From Planosporangium flavigriseum (GTDB lineage: Bacteria; Actinomycetota; Actinomycetes; Mycobacteriales; Micromonosporaceae), in assembly GCF_011947225.1 (NCBI RefSeq), contig NZ_JAATVW010000002.1:186001-250000 (forward strand): 64,000 nt of DNA, in the 5' to 3' direction. Position 1 is the first letter of the stretch. Each line of letters opens with the position of its first letter. The notes below the pieces were generated by a model. It was not told where the DNA came from and ran no database searches. It saw only the letters and a program-made list of their open reading frames with translations. Positions 1 to 8,268 of the stretch are shown one piece after another. A program made the position numbers and the translations under genes.

Positions 1-1
1 G

Positions 2-631
2 ATGGACCCTGACGACGCCGCCGACCTGCTCGCTGAGTTGCCCAAGCCCGACCAGGACGCCCTGCTCGACCTGATGGAGCCGGACGAGGCGTCCAAGGTG
101 AGCCAGTTGCTCGACTACACGCCGGGCACGGCCGGCAGCCTCATGACCTCGGAGCCCATCATCCTGCCCCCGGACTCGACGATCGCGGAGGCGCTGGCCC
201 GCATCCGCGAGCCCCAGTTGTCGCCGGCCGTGGCGGCTGCGGTGTTCGTGACGCGGCCGCCGAACGACACCCCCACCGGGCGATACCTGGGCGTGGTGCA
301 CTTCCAGCGGCTGCTGCGCGAGATGCCCTCGGCGCTGCTGGGCGGTGCCGTCGACAACGACATCGACCCGCTCGACCCGGCCACCCCGCTGTCGGAGATC
401 ACCCGGCGGATGGCGACCTACAACCTGGTCTGCATGCCCGTCGTCGACAGCAACAACCGGCTGGTGGGCGCGGTCACCGTCGACGACGTCCTCGACCACC
501 TGCTGCCGCCGGACTGGCGCGACCGCGACCAGCTGGAGACAGCCCCGGGAGGATCCCCCGTGCCGCGGCCGTCGCACCTCACCGGCCGACCGGTCTCGGT
601 ACCCGCACGGGAGGACAACCGCCGTGGCTGA
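2..631 (+). CDS. MgtE_N/CBS-domain protein without membrane part (5' end outside window)
   Basis: The visible part is the C-terminal 209 residues; the reading frame is open at the window edge, so the true start lies upstream. It begins in an MgtE intracellular-N-like helical repeat (the DPDDAADLL type) and continues into a CBS pair (roughly residues 45-165). It ends in a Pro/Arg-rich tail with no transmembrane segment. Full-length MgtE Mg2+ channels carry a membrane domain after the CBS pair, so this is a soluble relative, probably sensing nucleotide or Mg2+. Its stop overlaps the next gene by 8 nt, as in the mycobacterial Rv1232c-Rv1231c pair, which suggests co-translation with the DUF1003 membrane protein. 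Confidence 0.8.
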   Translation: MDPDDAADLLAELPKPDQDALLDLMEPDEASKVSQLLDYTPGTAGSLMTSEPIILPPDSTIAEALARIREPQLSPAVAAAVFVTRPPNDTPTGRYLGVVHFQRLLREMPSALLGGAVDNDIDPLDPATPLSEITRRMATYNLVCMPVVDSNNRLVGAVTVDDVLDHLLPPDWRDRDQLETAPGGSPVPRPSHLTGRPVSVPAREDNRRG

Positions 632-1280
632 GGCTCGCCGCGCCGGCCGCCTCGACCAGCCCCGGGAGCCGGGCCGGATCACGCTGCCCCGGCCGGACAA
701 GGAGGCGTTCGGGCGCTTCGCCGAAACGTTCGCCCGGTTCATGGGCACCGCCCGGTTCCTCTTCTACATGACGATCTTCCTGCTCATCTGGGTGGCGGTG
801 AACCTGATCGGAATCTTCGGATTCCGTTGGGACCCGTACCCGTTCATCCTGCTCAACCTCTTCTTCAGCGCCCAGGCGTCGTACGCCGCGCCGCTCATCC
901 TGCTCGCCCAGAACCGCCAGGCCGATCGGGACCGGGTCTCGCTCGACGAGGACCGCCGGCGGGCGCAGATGCAGAAGGCGGAGACCGAGTACCTGTCGCG
1001 GGAGATCGCCTCGTTGCGGATCGCCCTCGGCGAGGTGGCCACGCGCGACTTCATCCGCTCGGAGCTGACCCGGCTGGGCGAGGAGCTCGACGAGGCGGCG
1101 CACCGCCGGCACAAGCAGGAACGCAAGGATCAGCGCAAGGACATGAAGCGCGCGGCACGGCGGGCGGTCGAGGGAGCCGAGCACGAGTACGAACTCGATT
1201 ACGACGAAGAGCCGGACTCGATCGGCCCGGCGATCGGCTCGGGCCCGGAGGTGCAGGCGCCGCGCGCCTCAAGGGGCTAG
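624..1280 (+). CDS. DUF1003 family membrane protein
   Basis: A 218-residue protein starting at GTG 624, chosen because GGGAGG lies 9 nt upstream and the start overlaps the preceding stop by 8 nt. After about 45 polar residues there are two hydrophobic segments (around residues 50-75 and 80-105, with FLLIWVAVNL and FILLNLFFS). A long Lys/Arg/Glu-rich, probably coiled-coil cytoplasmic tail follows. This is the DUF1003 architecture. The biochemical function of the family is not known to me. Linkage to the MgtE_N/CBS protein suggests a joint role, possibly in ion homeostasis, but that is inference. Confidence 0.85.
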   Translation: MAEARRAGRLDQPREPGRITLPRPDKEAFGRFAETFARFMGTARFLFYMTIFLLIWVAVNLIGIFGFRWDPYPFILLNLFFSAQASYAAPLILLAQNRQADRDRVSLDEDRRRAQMQKAETEYLSREIASLRIALGEVATRDFIRSELTRLGEELDEAAHRRHKQERKDQRKDMKRAARRAVEGAEHEYELDYDEEPDSIGPAIGSGPEVQAPRASRG

Positions 1281-1433
1281 GCGCGCGGCGTTACCTGCAC
1301 CGATGGTCGCACCGGCAGGCGCCACACGTCCAGTCCTGATCCAGGGACCGCCGGCTCCCCTGTCGGACCTGTGGTCGGCCCCACGCACCCCGACCTCGAT
1401 GGGTATCAAGGGGCCGGACGTAGCATTGGCACC

Positions 1434-2579
1434 ATGTCTGCCCCCGCCACCACCAGCGAGGCCGCGCTCCAGTCCGCCCTCGCGACCGTCAACGACCCCG
1501 AGATCCGCCGTCCGATCACCGACCTGGGCATGGTCAAGTCGGCGACGGTACGCCCTGACGGCGTCGCCGAGATCGCGATCCTGCTGACGGTCGCCGGCTG
1601 TCCGCTGCGGGACAAGCTGCGCAACGACATCACCGTCGCGGTGGCGCAGGTGCCCGGCGTCAGCGGCGTCGACATCGAGTTCGGCGTCATGACCGACGAA
1701 CAGCGCCGCAATCTCCAGACCAGCCTGCGCGGCAATGGCGGCAGCGAGCCGATCATCCCGTTCGCGCAGCCCGGATCGCGTACCCGGGTGTACGCGATCG
1801 CCAGCGGCAAGGGCGGCGTCGGCAAGTCCAGCGTGACCGTGAACCTGGCCGCGTCCCTCGCCGCGAAGGGCCTGGCCGTCGGCGTCGTGGACGCCGACAT
1901 CTACGGCCACTCCGTGCCCCGCATGCTCGGCGCCGAGGGCCGCCCCACGCAGGTCGAAGAAATGATCATGCCGCCGCAGGCGCACGGCGTGAAGGTCATC
2001 TCCATCGGCATGTTCACCGCCGGCAACGCCGCCGTGGTGTGGCGCGGCCCGATGCTGCACCGCGCGCTGCAGCAGTTCCTCGCCGACGTGTACTGGGGCG
2101 ACCTGGACGTGCTGCTGCTCGACCTGCCGCCGGGCACCGGCGACGTGGCGATCTCGCTGGCCCAGCTGCTGCCGAGCGCGGAGATCCTGGTCGTCACCAC
2201 GCCCCAGATGGCCGCCGCGGAGGTCGCTGAGCGCGCCGGCGCGATCTCGCTGCAGACCCACCAGCGGCTCGTCGGCGTGGTCGAGAACATGTCGTGGCTG
2301 GAACTCCCCTCCGGCGAGCGGATGGAGGTCTTCGGCGCGGGCGGCGGCCAGACGGTTGCCGACTCGCTGACCCGCCTGACCGGCGCCCAGGTGCCGCTGC
2401 TCGGCCAGATCCCGCTGGACACCCGCGTACGGGAGGCCGGCGACGCCGGTCGCCCGGTCGTCCTGGAGGCCCCCGAGGCGCCGGCGGCCAAGGCGCTCGC
2501 GGCCGTGGCGGACCGTCTCGCGGTACGCCGGGAGAGCCTGGTCGGCAAGCCCCTCAACCTGCGGCCGGCGGGGCGGTAA
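1434..2579 (+). CDS. mrp: Mrp/ApbC-type P-loop ATPase, iron-sulfur cluster carrier
   Basis: A 381-residue protein. It starts with a DUF59/MIP18-like domain (about residues 5-85), followed by a deviant Walker A motif GKGGVGKSS near residue 125 and the switch sequence DADIYGHS. These mark the Mrp/NBP35 scaffold and carrier ATPases that bind and transfer Fe-S clusters in the cytoplasm. The CxxC motif of many Mrp proteins is absent: the equivalent stretch reads SWLELPSGERMEVFG, as in actinobacterial Mrp proteins I remember. ATG 1434 is used; an upstream in-frame GTG at 1371 would add 21 poorly conserved residues. A strong hairpin follows the stop. Confidence 0.9.
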   Translation: MSAPATTSEAALQSALATVNDPEIRRPITDLGMVKSATVRPDGVAEIAILLTVAGCPLRDKLRNDITVAVAQVPGVSGVDIEFGVMTDEQRRNLQTSLRGNGGSEPIIPFAQPGSRTRVYAIASGKGGVGKSSVTVNLAASLAAKGLAVGVVDADIYGHSVPRMLGAEGRPTQVEEMIMPPQAHGVKVISIGMFTAGNAAVVWRGPMLHRALQQFLADVYWGDLDVLLLDLPPGTGDVAISLAQLLPSAEILVVTTPQMAAAEVAERAGAISLQTHQRLVGVVENMSWLELPSGERMEVFGAGGGQTVADSLTRLTGAQVPLLGQIPLDTRVREAGDAGRPVVLEAPEAPAAKALAAVADRLAVRRESLVGKPLNLRPAGR

Positions 2580-2601
2580 GCGCCTCCTCGCCGACCTAAG
2601 C

Positions 2602-2638
2602 GAACGGCGGCCCCTGGGAAGTCCCGGGGCCGCCGTTC
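2602..2638. terminator. Bidirectional hairpin terminator between mrp and tatB
   Basis: A perfect 13-bp inverted repeat (2602-2614 with 2626-2638, GAACGGCGGCCCC arm) flanks an 11-nt loop. It lies between two convergent genes and has no U-run, as is common in high-GC actinobacteria. It can serve both strands. Confidence 0.8.
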
Positions 2639-2653
2639 TGCGCTGTCTGGGGC

Positions 2654-3070
2654 TCAGGTGGCCTCGTCGTAGGTGTGCCGCGTGAGCGCCGGCCGGGGCG
2701 CGGGCGCCGCCGGGGTGGGCTGGTGCACGTCCAGGGCGGTCGCGGTGCTGCTCAAGTCGCCCTTGACCTGGTCGGCCGTGCCGCGCAGGTCGTCGTAGAG
2801 GCCCTGCAGCGGCTTGCGGAGGGCGGCCTCATCATCCTCGCTGAGCACGTGCTTGCGCAGGAACGTCTTCGGGTTGAGGTCCTCGAGCTCGATGTCCGTG
2901 CCCAGCTCACGGCTGAGGTCGGTGGTCGCGTTGCGGGCCATCGAACGCAGCTGCCGGATCATGCGGACCCCGTCGCTGATCGCCTTGGGCAGCTTCTCCG
3001 GGCCGAAGATGAACAGGCCGACCAGGACGATCAGAATCAACTCCCAGCCGCCGATGTTGCTCAAGCCCAT
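2654..3070 (-). CDS. tatB: Sec-independent protein translocase subunit TatB
   Basis: A 138-residue protein from ATG 3070. A short periplasmic N-terminus and one transmembrane helix (about residues 8-22, ELILIVLVGLFIF) lead to the FGPEKLP hinge that defines Tat A/B proteins. A long amphipathic helix and a Pro/Ala-rich tail follow. The length and extended charged C-terminal part favour TatB over TatA. It would recruit folded twin-arginine substrates to TatC. It lies downstream of htrA on the same strand, as in mycobacteria (Rv1223-Rv1224). Confidence 0.92.
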   Translation of the reverse strand: MGLSNIGGWELILIVLVGLFIFGPEKLPKAISDGVRMIRQLRSMARNATTDLSRELGTDIELEDLNPKTFLRKHVLSEDDEAALRKPLQGLYDDLRGTADQVKGDLSSTATALDVHQPTPAAPAPRPALTRHTYDEAT

Positions 3071-3140
3071 ACTGCCCCTCCCTGCTTCACGCCCAGCGTA
3101 CGCACCTTATGCGGCCTGCGGGGAGACGCCAACCAACCGT

Positions 3141-4472
3141 TTACTTCCCGTCCGCCGCCAGGACGACCTGCGCGCTGCGCTTGGCGCCGTCCCGGGTGTA
3201 CTCGACGCTGACCCCGGTGCCGGGCGCGTACTTACGTACGAGAGCGATCAGGTCGCCGGGCTCCTCCACCTGGGCGCCGCCGATGCGGGTCAGCACGTCC
3301 CCCGGGTGCAGCCCCGCTGCCGCCGCCGGACCGCCGGCCGGGACCGTCTGGAGCCGTACGCCGCCGCCTGCGCCGCGGTAGGTGGTCTCCAGTTCCGCTC
3401 CGATGACCGTACGGCGTGCCTTGCCGGTGTCGACGATGTCCTGGGCGATGCGCTTGGCCTGGTTGATCGGGATCGCGAAGGCGAGCCCGACGTTGCCGGC
3501 CTGCTCCTGGTCGGCAGCGAGGGACTTGATCACAGCGTTGATGCCCACGACCCGACCGGCCCCGTCGACCAGCGGACCGCCGGAGTTGCCTTGGTTGACC
3601 GCCGCGTCGGTCTGGATCGCCGCGTAGTACCGCGTCGGGCCACCGGACTCGCCCGCCGCGATCGGCCGGTCGACGGCGCTGACAATGCCGTACGTCACCG
3701 TGTTGGCCAGCGCCAACGGCGACCCGATCGCCAGCACCGGATCGCCGACCTGGGCCGAGTCCGAGTCGCCGAACTGGATCGGGGTGAGGTTGGTGGCGTC
3801 CACCTTGAGCACCGCTATGTCCGATTCCGGATCACTGCCGACGACCTTGGCGGCCACCGTGTTGCCGTCGCTGAACGTGACCACGGTCGACCCTGCGGCG
3901 CCGGCCACGACGTGATCGTTGGTGATCGCGTACCCGTCGCTGGAGACGATGAAGCCCGAGCCGAGGCTGGTGCTACCACCACCCCGTACCTTCACGGTGA
4001 TCACGCTGGGCAGCACCTTCTTGACGACCCCGGCCACGGAGTCGGGCCCGCGCTGCGTCAGCGGCGCGGGGTTTCCTCCCCCGAGCTGCGGGCCGCTGCC
4101 CAGCCCGCCCCGGCTGGCGAAGACGAACCCGAGCGTGCCGCCTAGCGCGCCGGCGAGCAGGGCGGTGATCACCGACACCAGGACCACGAGCCGCAGGCCG
4201 GGCCGTACGCCCTCGCCGGGGCGCACGGCCACCGGCTCAAGCGGGGGCGCGCCGGACACCGGCGGCGTGACCACGACGGCGGCGGGGGCTGCCGGATCAC
4301 GCCACGGGTCGGACAGCGCATCGGACCACCAGGGCGAACCGGCGCCGTTCGCCGAGCCGACCTGGCCGCCCGTGGCCGGCGGAGGCGCCGGCACAGCGGA
4401 CCCGGGCTCGGGGTGGGCCCACGAGCCGGGCGCTTCCACAGCGGGTCTCTGCCGCCGCGTGCCCCAGTCACT
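3141..4472 (-). CDS. htrA: HtrA/DegP-family membrane-anchored serine protease with PDZ domain
   Basis: About 443 residues. A Pro-rich cytoplasmic N-terminus precedes one transmembrane helix (near residues 95-120, LVVLVSVITALLAG). An S1C trypsin-like domain follows with His in TNDHVV, Asp in SDIAVLKV and the nucleophile Ser in GNSGGPL, and the protein ends in a PDZ domain. It should act outside the membrane in envelope protein quality control. GTG 4472 (VSDWGTRR) is preferred; ATG 4490 is the alternative and is followed by the GGAG that would serve 4472. In mycobacteria sigE and rseA lie just upstream of this gene; here they are absent. Confidence 0.9.
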   Translation of the reverse strand, partial: SDWGTRRQRPAVEAPGSWAHPEPGSAVPAPPPATGGQVGSANGAGSPWWSDALSDPWRDPAAPAAVVVTPPVSGAPPLEPVAVRPGEGVRPGLRLVVLVSVITALLAGALGGTLGFVFASRGGLGSGPQLGGGNPAPLTQRGPDSVAGVVKKVLPSVITVKVRGGGSTSLGSGFIVSSDGYAITNDHVVAGAAGSTVVTFSDGNTVAAKVVGSDPESDIAVLKVDATNLTPIQFGDSDSAQVGDPVLAIGSPLALANTVTYGIVSAVDRPIAAGESGGPTRYYAAIQTDAAVNQGNSGGPLVDGAGRVVGINAVIKSLAADQEQAGNVGLAFAIPINQAKRIAQDIVDTGKARRTVIGAELETTYRGAGGGVRLQTVPAGGPAAAAGLHPGDVLTRIGGAQVEEPGDLIALVRKYAPGTGVSVEYTRDGAKRSAQVVLAADGK

Positions 4473-4596
4473 CACGATTCGCCACTCCATTCGTCCGTAC
4501 GCCCACAAGGATTACACGCCCCGACATCCCCCACACCGGCCTACGGTTCCCTAGGCTCAATACCAGACTCCACATCGACCGGCCAGGAGGTGCGTC

Positions 4597-5253
4597 ATCG
4601 CCGCGTCCACCAGGATTCCCCAGCAGAACGCTGCCCACGCCCACGACTTCGCCCAGGCGTACGTGGCCGAGGACAGAGTTCTGGCCGTGGCCCGCGCGGT
4701 GGCGGGCGAGGTCGGGTTGACGCCGGTTGGACCCGCCGCCGGCGCCGCACTGCGCTTCATCGCGGCGGCCAGCAACGCCAAAGCCGTGGTCGAGGTGGGC
4801 ACCGGCACCGGGGTCAGCAGCGTGTGGCTGCTCCGCGGGATGCGCTCCGACGGCGTGCTGACCACCATCGACATCGAGGGCGAACACCAGCGGATCGCGC
4901 GCCGGATCTTCGCGGAGGCCGGGTTCGCCCCGTCGCGTACCCGCATCATCACCGGGCGCGCCCTCGACGTGCTCCCGCGGCTCGCCGACGGTGTCTACGA
5001 CCTCGTCTTCGTCGACCACGACGCCAGCGAGTACGCCGCGGCCGTCAACGCGGCGGCCCGACTGCTGCGCCCCGGTGGCGTTCTCGTCCTCGGCGCGGCG
5101 CTCGCCGACGGCAAGGTGGCCGACCCCGCGGTGCGCGACCCGGAGACCGTCGCGCTGCGTGAGGTGGTCAAGGCGCTGCGGGAGGCGGACGAGTGGATTC
5201 CCGCGCTGCTGCCCACCGGCGACGGGCTCCTGTGCGCGGTCAAGCGCCCCTGA
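4597..5253 (+). CDS. Class I SAM-dependent O-methyltransferase-like protein, probable ATC start
   Basis: The SAM-binding motif VEVGTGTGVS and LTTIDIEGEH place this in the CCoAOMT-like O-methyltransferase family; mycobacterial Rv1220c is the positional relative. The first ATG/GTG/TTG in frame is GTG 4663, which would remove about 22 conserved residues (AHAHDFAQAYVAED). AGGAGG at 4585-4590 sits 6 nt before ATC 4597, and the frame has no ordinary start between the stop at 4552 and 4663, so ATC initiation is proposed. Family metal-binding positions look lost: the usual DADK-type motif reads DHDASEY and the usual DN reads GAAL. Methyl acceptor unknown. Confidence 0.75.
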   Translation: MAASTRIPQQNAAHAHDFAQAYVAEDRVLAVARAVAGEVGLTPVGPAAGAALRFIAAASNAKAVVEVGTGTGVSSVWLLRGMRSDGVLTTIDIEGEHQRIARRIFAEAGFAPSRTRIITGRALDVLPRLADGVYDLVFVDHDASEYAAAVNAAARLLRPGGVLVLGAALADGKVADPAVRDPETVALREVVKALREADEWIPALLPTGDGLLCAVKRP

Positions 5254-5343
5254 CGACGGTCGGATCGTGTCGTACCCGTCCGCCACGCTGGGCTATCTGA
5301 GCCGGCTGGGTCTCGGCTGGGTAGCCGCCGACGCCAAGGCGGC

Positions 5344-6924
5344 TCAGGAAGCTTGCGTGGCGACCGTGCCGAGCCAGCGCACCAGCGTACGCACACCCCA
5401 GCCGGTGGCACCCTTGACCAGCTCCGCGTCGGGCGAGTCCGCCCAGGCGGGCGCCGACATGTCGACGTGCGCCCAGCGGTCCCGGAACTCCCCGGTGAAC
5501 TCGCGCAGGTACATCGCGGCCATGACCGACCCGGCGCCGACCTCCGTGGCGTTGACCAGGTCTGCCACCTGACTGTCGAGCGCCTCGCGGTAGTCGTCGG
5601 GCATCGGCATCCGCCAGACCCGCTCGCCGGCGGCGTCCGCCGCGTCTGCGAGGGCCCCGGCAAGCGCCTCGTTGTCGCTGAAGAGCGCGGCGGTGCGCTT
5701 GCCGAGGGCGACGCTCTGCGCGCCGGTCAGCGTGGCGAGGTCGACCATGAGGTCCGGGTCGAGCCGGCGCACGGCGTACGCCATGGCATCCGCGAGCACC
5801 AGCCGCCCCTCGGCGTCGGTGTTGAGCACCTCGGTGGTCATCCCACCGTAGTGACGCACGACGTCGCCGGGGCGGTACGCGGTGCCGCTGACCATGTTCT
5901 CAGCCAGTGGTGCCAGCGCGGTCACCCGTACCGGCAGGCGCAGCGCCGCCGCCGCGATCGTCGCGGCGGCCACGGCGGCGGCGCCGCCCATGTCCTTGCG
6001 CATCAGCTTCATGCCCGCCCGGGGCTTGATGCAGATGCCTCCGGTGTCGAAGGTGATGCCCTTGCCGACCAGCACCACGTGCGTACGCGCAGCTGGCGGC
6101 TGCCAGGACAGTTCCACCAGCTTGGGCGGGCGCGTCGAGCCACAGCCGACCGCGAGGATCGCACCGAAGCCCTCGGCGGCCAGTTGCTCCTGATCACGGA
6201 CGGCGACGGTGAGGCCGGGACGGTCCGCCGCCGCCTCCCGGATCCGTTCGGCCAGCCAGGCGGGCGACTTCTGATCGCTCGGCATGTTCGTCAGGTCCCG
6301 GGCCAGGATGGTCGCCTCGGCCACCGTACGGGCCTCGCTCAGGGCCGCCTCGTACCGCTCGGGCCGGTCGACCACGATCGTGGCGCTCGCCAGGCGCGGT
6401 GCCTTGTCCGGCGCCTCGGAACCCAGCCGGAAGCGGTAGGACGCGAGCCACAGGCCTTCGGCGAGGCCGCGGACCGCCTCCGGTTCCACCCCGGGCGGTA
6501 CTCCGACCGTCACGGACGGCTGCATCCGGGCCGACCGGGCGATCGCCGCCCCAGCGGCGCGCCAACCGGCCTCATCGCCGGCGCCCACCCCGGCCAGCAG
6601 CAGCCGACGCGGGCTGGCCAATGGCCGGTTCAGGGTGTGCAGCACGCCGCGCTTCCCGGAGTGGTGGACGTCGGCGATGAAGGCGAGCGCCTCCTCGCGT
6701 ACCGCGCTCTCGGCGGCGTACGCGGTGCGCAGCAACCCGCCCACGTCAACGCCGCCCACCGGCACTTCGGACCCGGCGATATCGGTGTCGGCGGTGTCGA
6801 CCTCAGGCGGCTGCTGAACGTCAGGTAGCCGCTGCTCCGTCTCTGCGGTACCGGCCGGGGCCGCCACGGGCAGCGCCAGCGTTTCCGGTACCGCACCGTC
6901 GACCGCGAGCCGAATCTCGATCAC
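5344..6924 (-). CDS. pepA: Leucyl aminopeptidase, M17 family
   Basis: A 526-residue cytosolic aminopeptidase. The C-terminal catalytic domain has KGITFDTGG, MKLMRKDMGG and the family signature NTDAEGRL, which supply the two-metal site and catalytic Lys/Arg. The N-terminal domain is the usual less conserved M17 macro-like fold. Start GTG 6924 is chosen because GAGGAGG lies 6 nt upstream; an upstream ATG at 6969 lacks this. It would trim N-terminal residues from peptides in protein turnover, and in some bacteria the family also binds DNA. It is convergent with the O-methyltransferase gene. Confidence 0.93.
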   Translation of the reverse strand: MIEIRLAVDGAVPETLALPVAAPAGTAETEQRLPDVQQPPEVDTADTDIAGSEVPVGGVDVGGLLRTAYAAESAVREEALAFIADVHHSGKRGVLHTLNRPLASPRRLLLAGVGAGDEAGWRAAGAAIARSARMQPSVTVGVPPGVEPEAVRGLAEGLWLASYRFRLGSEAPDKAPRLASATIVVDRPERYEAALSEARTVAEATILARDLTNMPSDQKSPAWLAERIREAAADRPGLTVAVRDQEQLAAEGFGAILAVGCGSTRPPKLVELSWQPPAARTHVVLVGKGITFDTGGICIKPRAGMKLMRKDMGGAAAVAAATIAAAALRLPVRVTALAPLAENMVSGTAYRPGDVVRHYGGMTTEVLNTDAEGRLVLADAMAYAVRRLDPDLMVDLATLTGAQSVALGKRTAALFSDNEALAGALADAADAAGERVWRMPMPDDYREALDSQVADLVNATEVGAGSVMAAMYLREFTGEFRDRWAHVDMSAPAWADSPDAELVKGATGWGVRTLVRWLGTVATQAS

Positions 6925-6975
6925 GGTCGCCTCCTCACAATCCCGCCGGAACGTTCCACAGTCGCCCATCAGCAG

Positions 6976-7010
6976 CCCGCCGCACGGAACTCCTCAAACC
7001 GTGCGGCGGG
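6976..7010 (-). terminator. Hairpin terminator downstream of the DUF3117 gene
   Basis: A perfect 12-bp inverted repeat (6976-6987 and 6999-7010, CCCGCCGCACGG arm) with an 11-nt loop. It lies between the DUF3117 stop and the pepA start, both on the minus strand, so it should insulate pepA from the small upstream gene. Confidence 0.75.
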
Positions 7011-7033
7011 CATCGGTGGCGGCGAAACCGCGG

Positions 7034-7201
7034 TCAGCCAGTGGCCGACTTCAGCGCCTCGCTCAGCGCGTTGGCCTCGTCAGGCGTCATCTCTACGACG
7101 AGCCGGCCACCACCCTCCAGTGGGACCCGCATGACGATGCCCCGGCCCTCCTTGGTGACCTCAAGCGGACCGTCGCCCGTCCGCGGCTTCATGGCCGCCA
7201 T
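7034..7201 (-). CDS. DUF3117 small conserved actinobacterial protein
   Basis: A 55-residue protein starting MAAMKPRTGDG, from ATG 7201 with GGGGAGA just upstream. The sequence (VMRVPLEGGGRLVVEM, then a short helix with EANALSEAL) matches the DUF3117 family in length and core. In mycobacteria (Rv1211) it lies next to the tagA gene. Function unknown; the size suggests a compact beta-sheet plus helix. A second in-frame ATG at 7192 is possible but less conserved. Confidence 0.85.
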   Translation of the reverse strand: MAAMKPRTGDGPLEVTKEGRGIVMRVPLEGGGRLVVEMTPDEANALSEALKSATG

Positions 7202-7372
7202 GTTGTCTCCCCTCACACTGTATGGTCTTTCAGATCCCGGGCACGTCAGCCGCACCCGTGAGCTGCGCAGACCCCGTTCGGGCGTCCGCTTGTGCGTGCG
7301 GACGTCCAGAAACGGCGCCGACCAATGATTTTCCCTGATGATGGCCCCAAGACCCAAACTGGGGCCGATTTG

Positions 7373-7414
7373 TTGTGACAGTCCCTGGTGGGCTCAACTC
7401 AGGACCTGTCACAA
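7373..7414. promoter_or_regulatory. Inverted repeat upstream of PaaX-like regulator, candidate operator
   Basis: Half-sites TTGTGACAG (7373-7381) and CTGTCACAA (7406-7414) form a perfect 9-bp inverted repeat ending 9 nt before the regulator's ATG. A separate weak 6-bp hairpin, GGCCCC/GGGGCC (7343-7348 and 7361-7366), lies just upstream. Autoregulation by the adjacent PaaX-like protein is a reasonable guess. Confidence 0.45.
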
Positions 7415-7423
7415 TATGCGGCC

Positions 7424-8242
7424 ATGCAAGCACGGTCGGCACTCTTCGACCTGTACGGCGACTACCTGCGTCCCCGCGGTGGCCGCGCACCCGTTGCTGC
7501 GCTCGTACGCCTGCTCGCCCCCCTCGGGATCGCCGCGCCGGCGGTACGCACCGCAGTGTCGCGAATGGTCCGACAGGGCTGGCTGCACCCGCTCCGGCTC
7601 TCCACCGGACCCGGCTACCTGTTGACCCCCAAGGCCGCCCGCCGGCTCGACGAGGCGGCGACCCGCATCTACCGCACCGGCGGCAACTCCTGGGACGGCC
7701 GGTTCGACCTGATCGTCATGGACCCACCCGCGCAGCGCGCCGACCGGGCCCGTCTCGCCTCGAACCTGTCCTTTCTGGGCTACGGGGCGATCGAACCCGC
7801 GACGTGGGTCGCCGCCCGACCCACCGACGAGGTCGAGACGCTGCTGGCAGAGTCGGGCATCCGGTTCGAGCGGTTCACCGCCAGCCACGCCGGCGGTGTC
7901 GACGGCGCTGCGGCCCTGGTGCGCCGGGCGTGGAACCTGGAGGAGATCGGCGCCGCGTACGAGGAGTTCGTGCGGACCCTGCAGCCCGTCGTCGCCCCGA
8001 TCCACGCCGGCAGCGACGACCAGGAGGCGTACGCGGCCCGCTTCACGCTCGTACACGCGTGGCGCACGTTCCTGTTCCGCGACCCGCAGCTACCCCCTCA
8101 GCTCCTGCCCGAACAGTGGCCAGGCAGCGCCGCCGCCGACTTCTTCGACACCCATGCCGCACGGCTGCGCCCGGCCGCCGACCGGTTCGTGGACCGGTGC
8201 TTTGAGCTTGCCTCGTCCCGGCTCCCGGTGACAGCATCCTGA
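7424..8242 (+). CDS. PaaX-family transcriptional repressor
   Basis: A 272-residue protein. Its N-terminal winged helix-turn-helix region (LFDLYGDYLRPRGG, then AAPAVRTAVSRMVRQGWL) and downstream domains match PaaX, which represses phenylacetate degradation until phenylacetyl-CoA binds. ATG 7424 is used because it begins the conserved domain; GTG/ATG options upstream add 12 unrelated residues. The next gene is an enoyl-CoA hydratase/isomerase of the PaaG/PaaB type, 26 nt downstream on the same strand, consistent with an acyl-CoA catabolic role. No other paa genes are in the window. Confidence 0.82.
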   Translation: MQARSALFDLYGDYLRPRGGRAPVAALVRLLAPLGIAAPAVRTAVSRMVRQGWLHPLRLSTGPGYLLTPKAARRLDEAATRIYRTGGNSWDGRFDLIVMDPPAQRADRARLASNLSFLGYGAIEPATWVAARPTDEVETLLAESGIRFERFTASHAGGVDGAAALVRRAWNLEEIGAAYEEFVRTLQPVVAPIHAGSDDQEAYAARFTLVHAWRTFLFRDPQLPPQLLPEQWPGSAAADFFDTHAARLRPAADRFVDRCFELASSRLPVTAS

Positions 8243-8268
8243 CCACCAGCGACGAAAGAGGCTTCACC

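Noticed and set aside
2-631. Complete Mg2+ transporter MgtE
   Set aside because: No membrane domain follows the CBS pair before the stop; only the soluble part is encoded.
579-1184. Long open frames on the opposite strand of the DUF1003 gene and of many others
   Set aside because: High GC content opens antisense frames. These lack an SD and any family motif, and they mirror the codon pattern of the sense gene.
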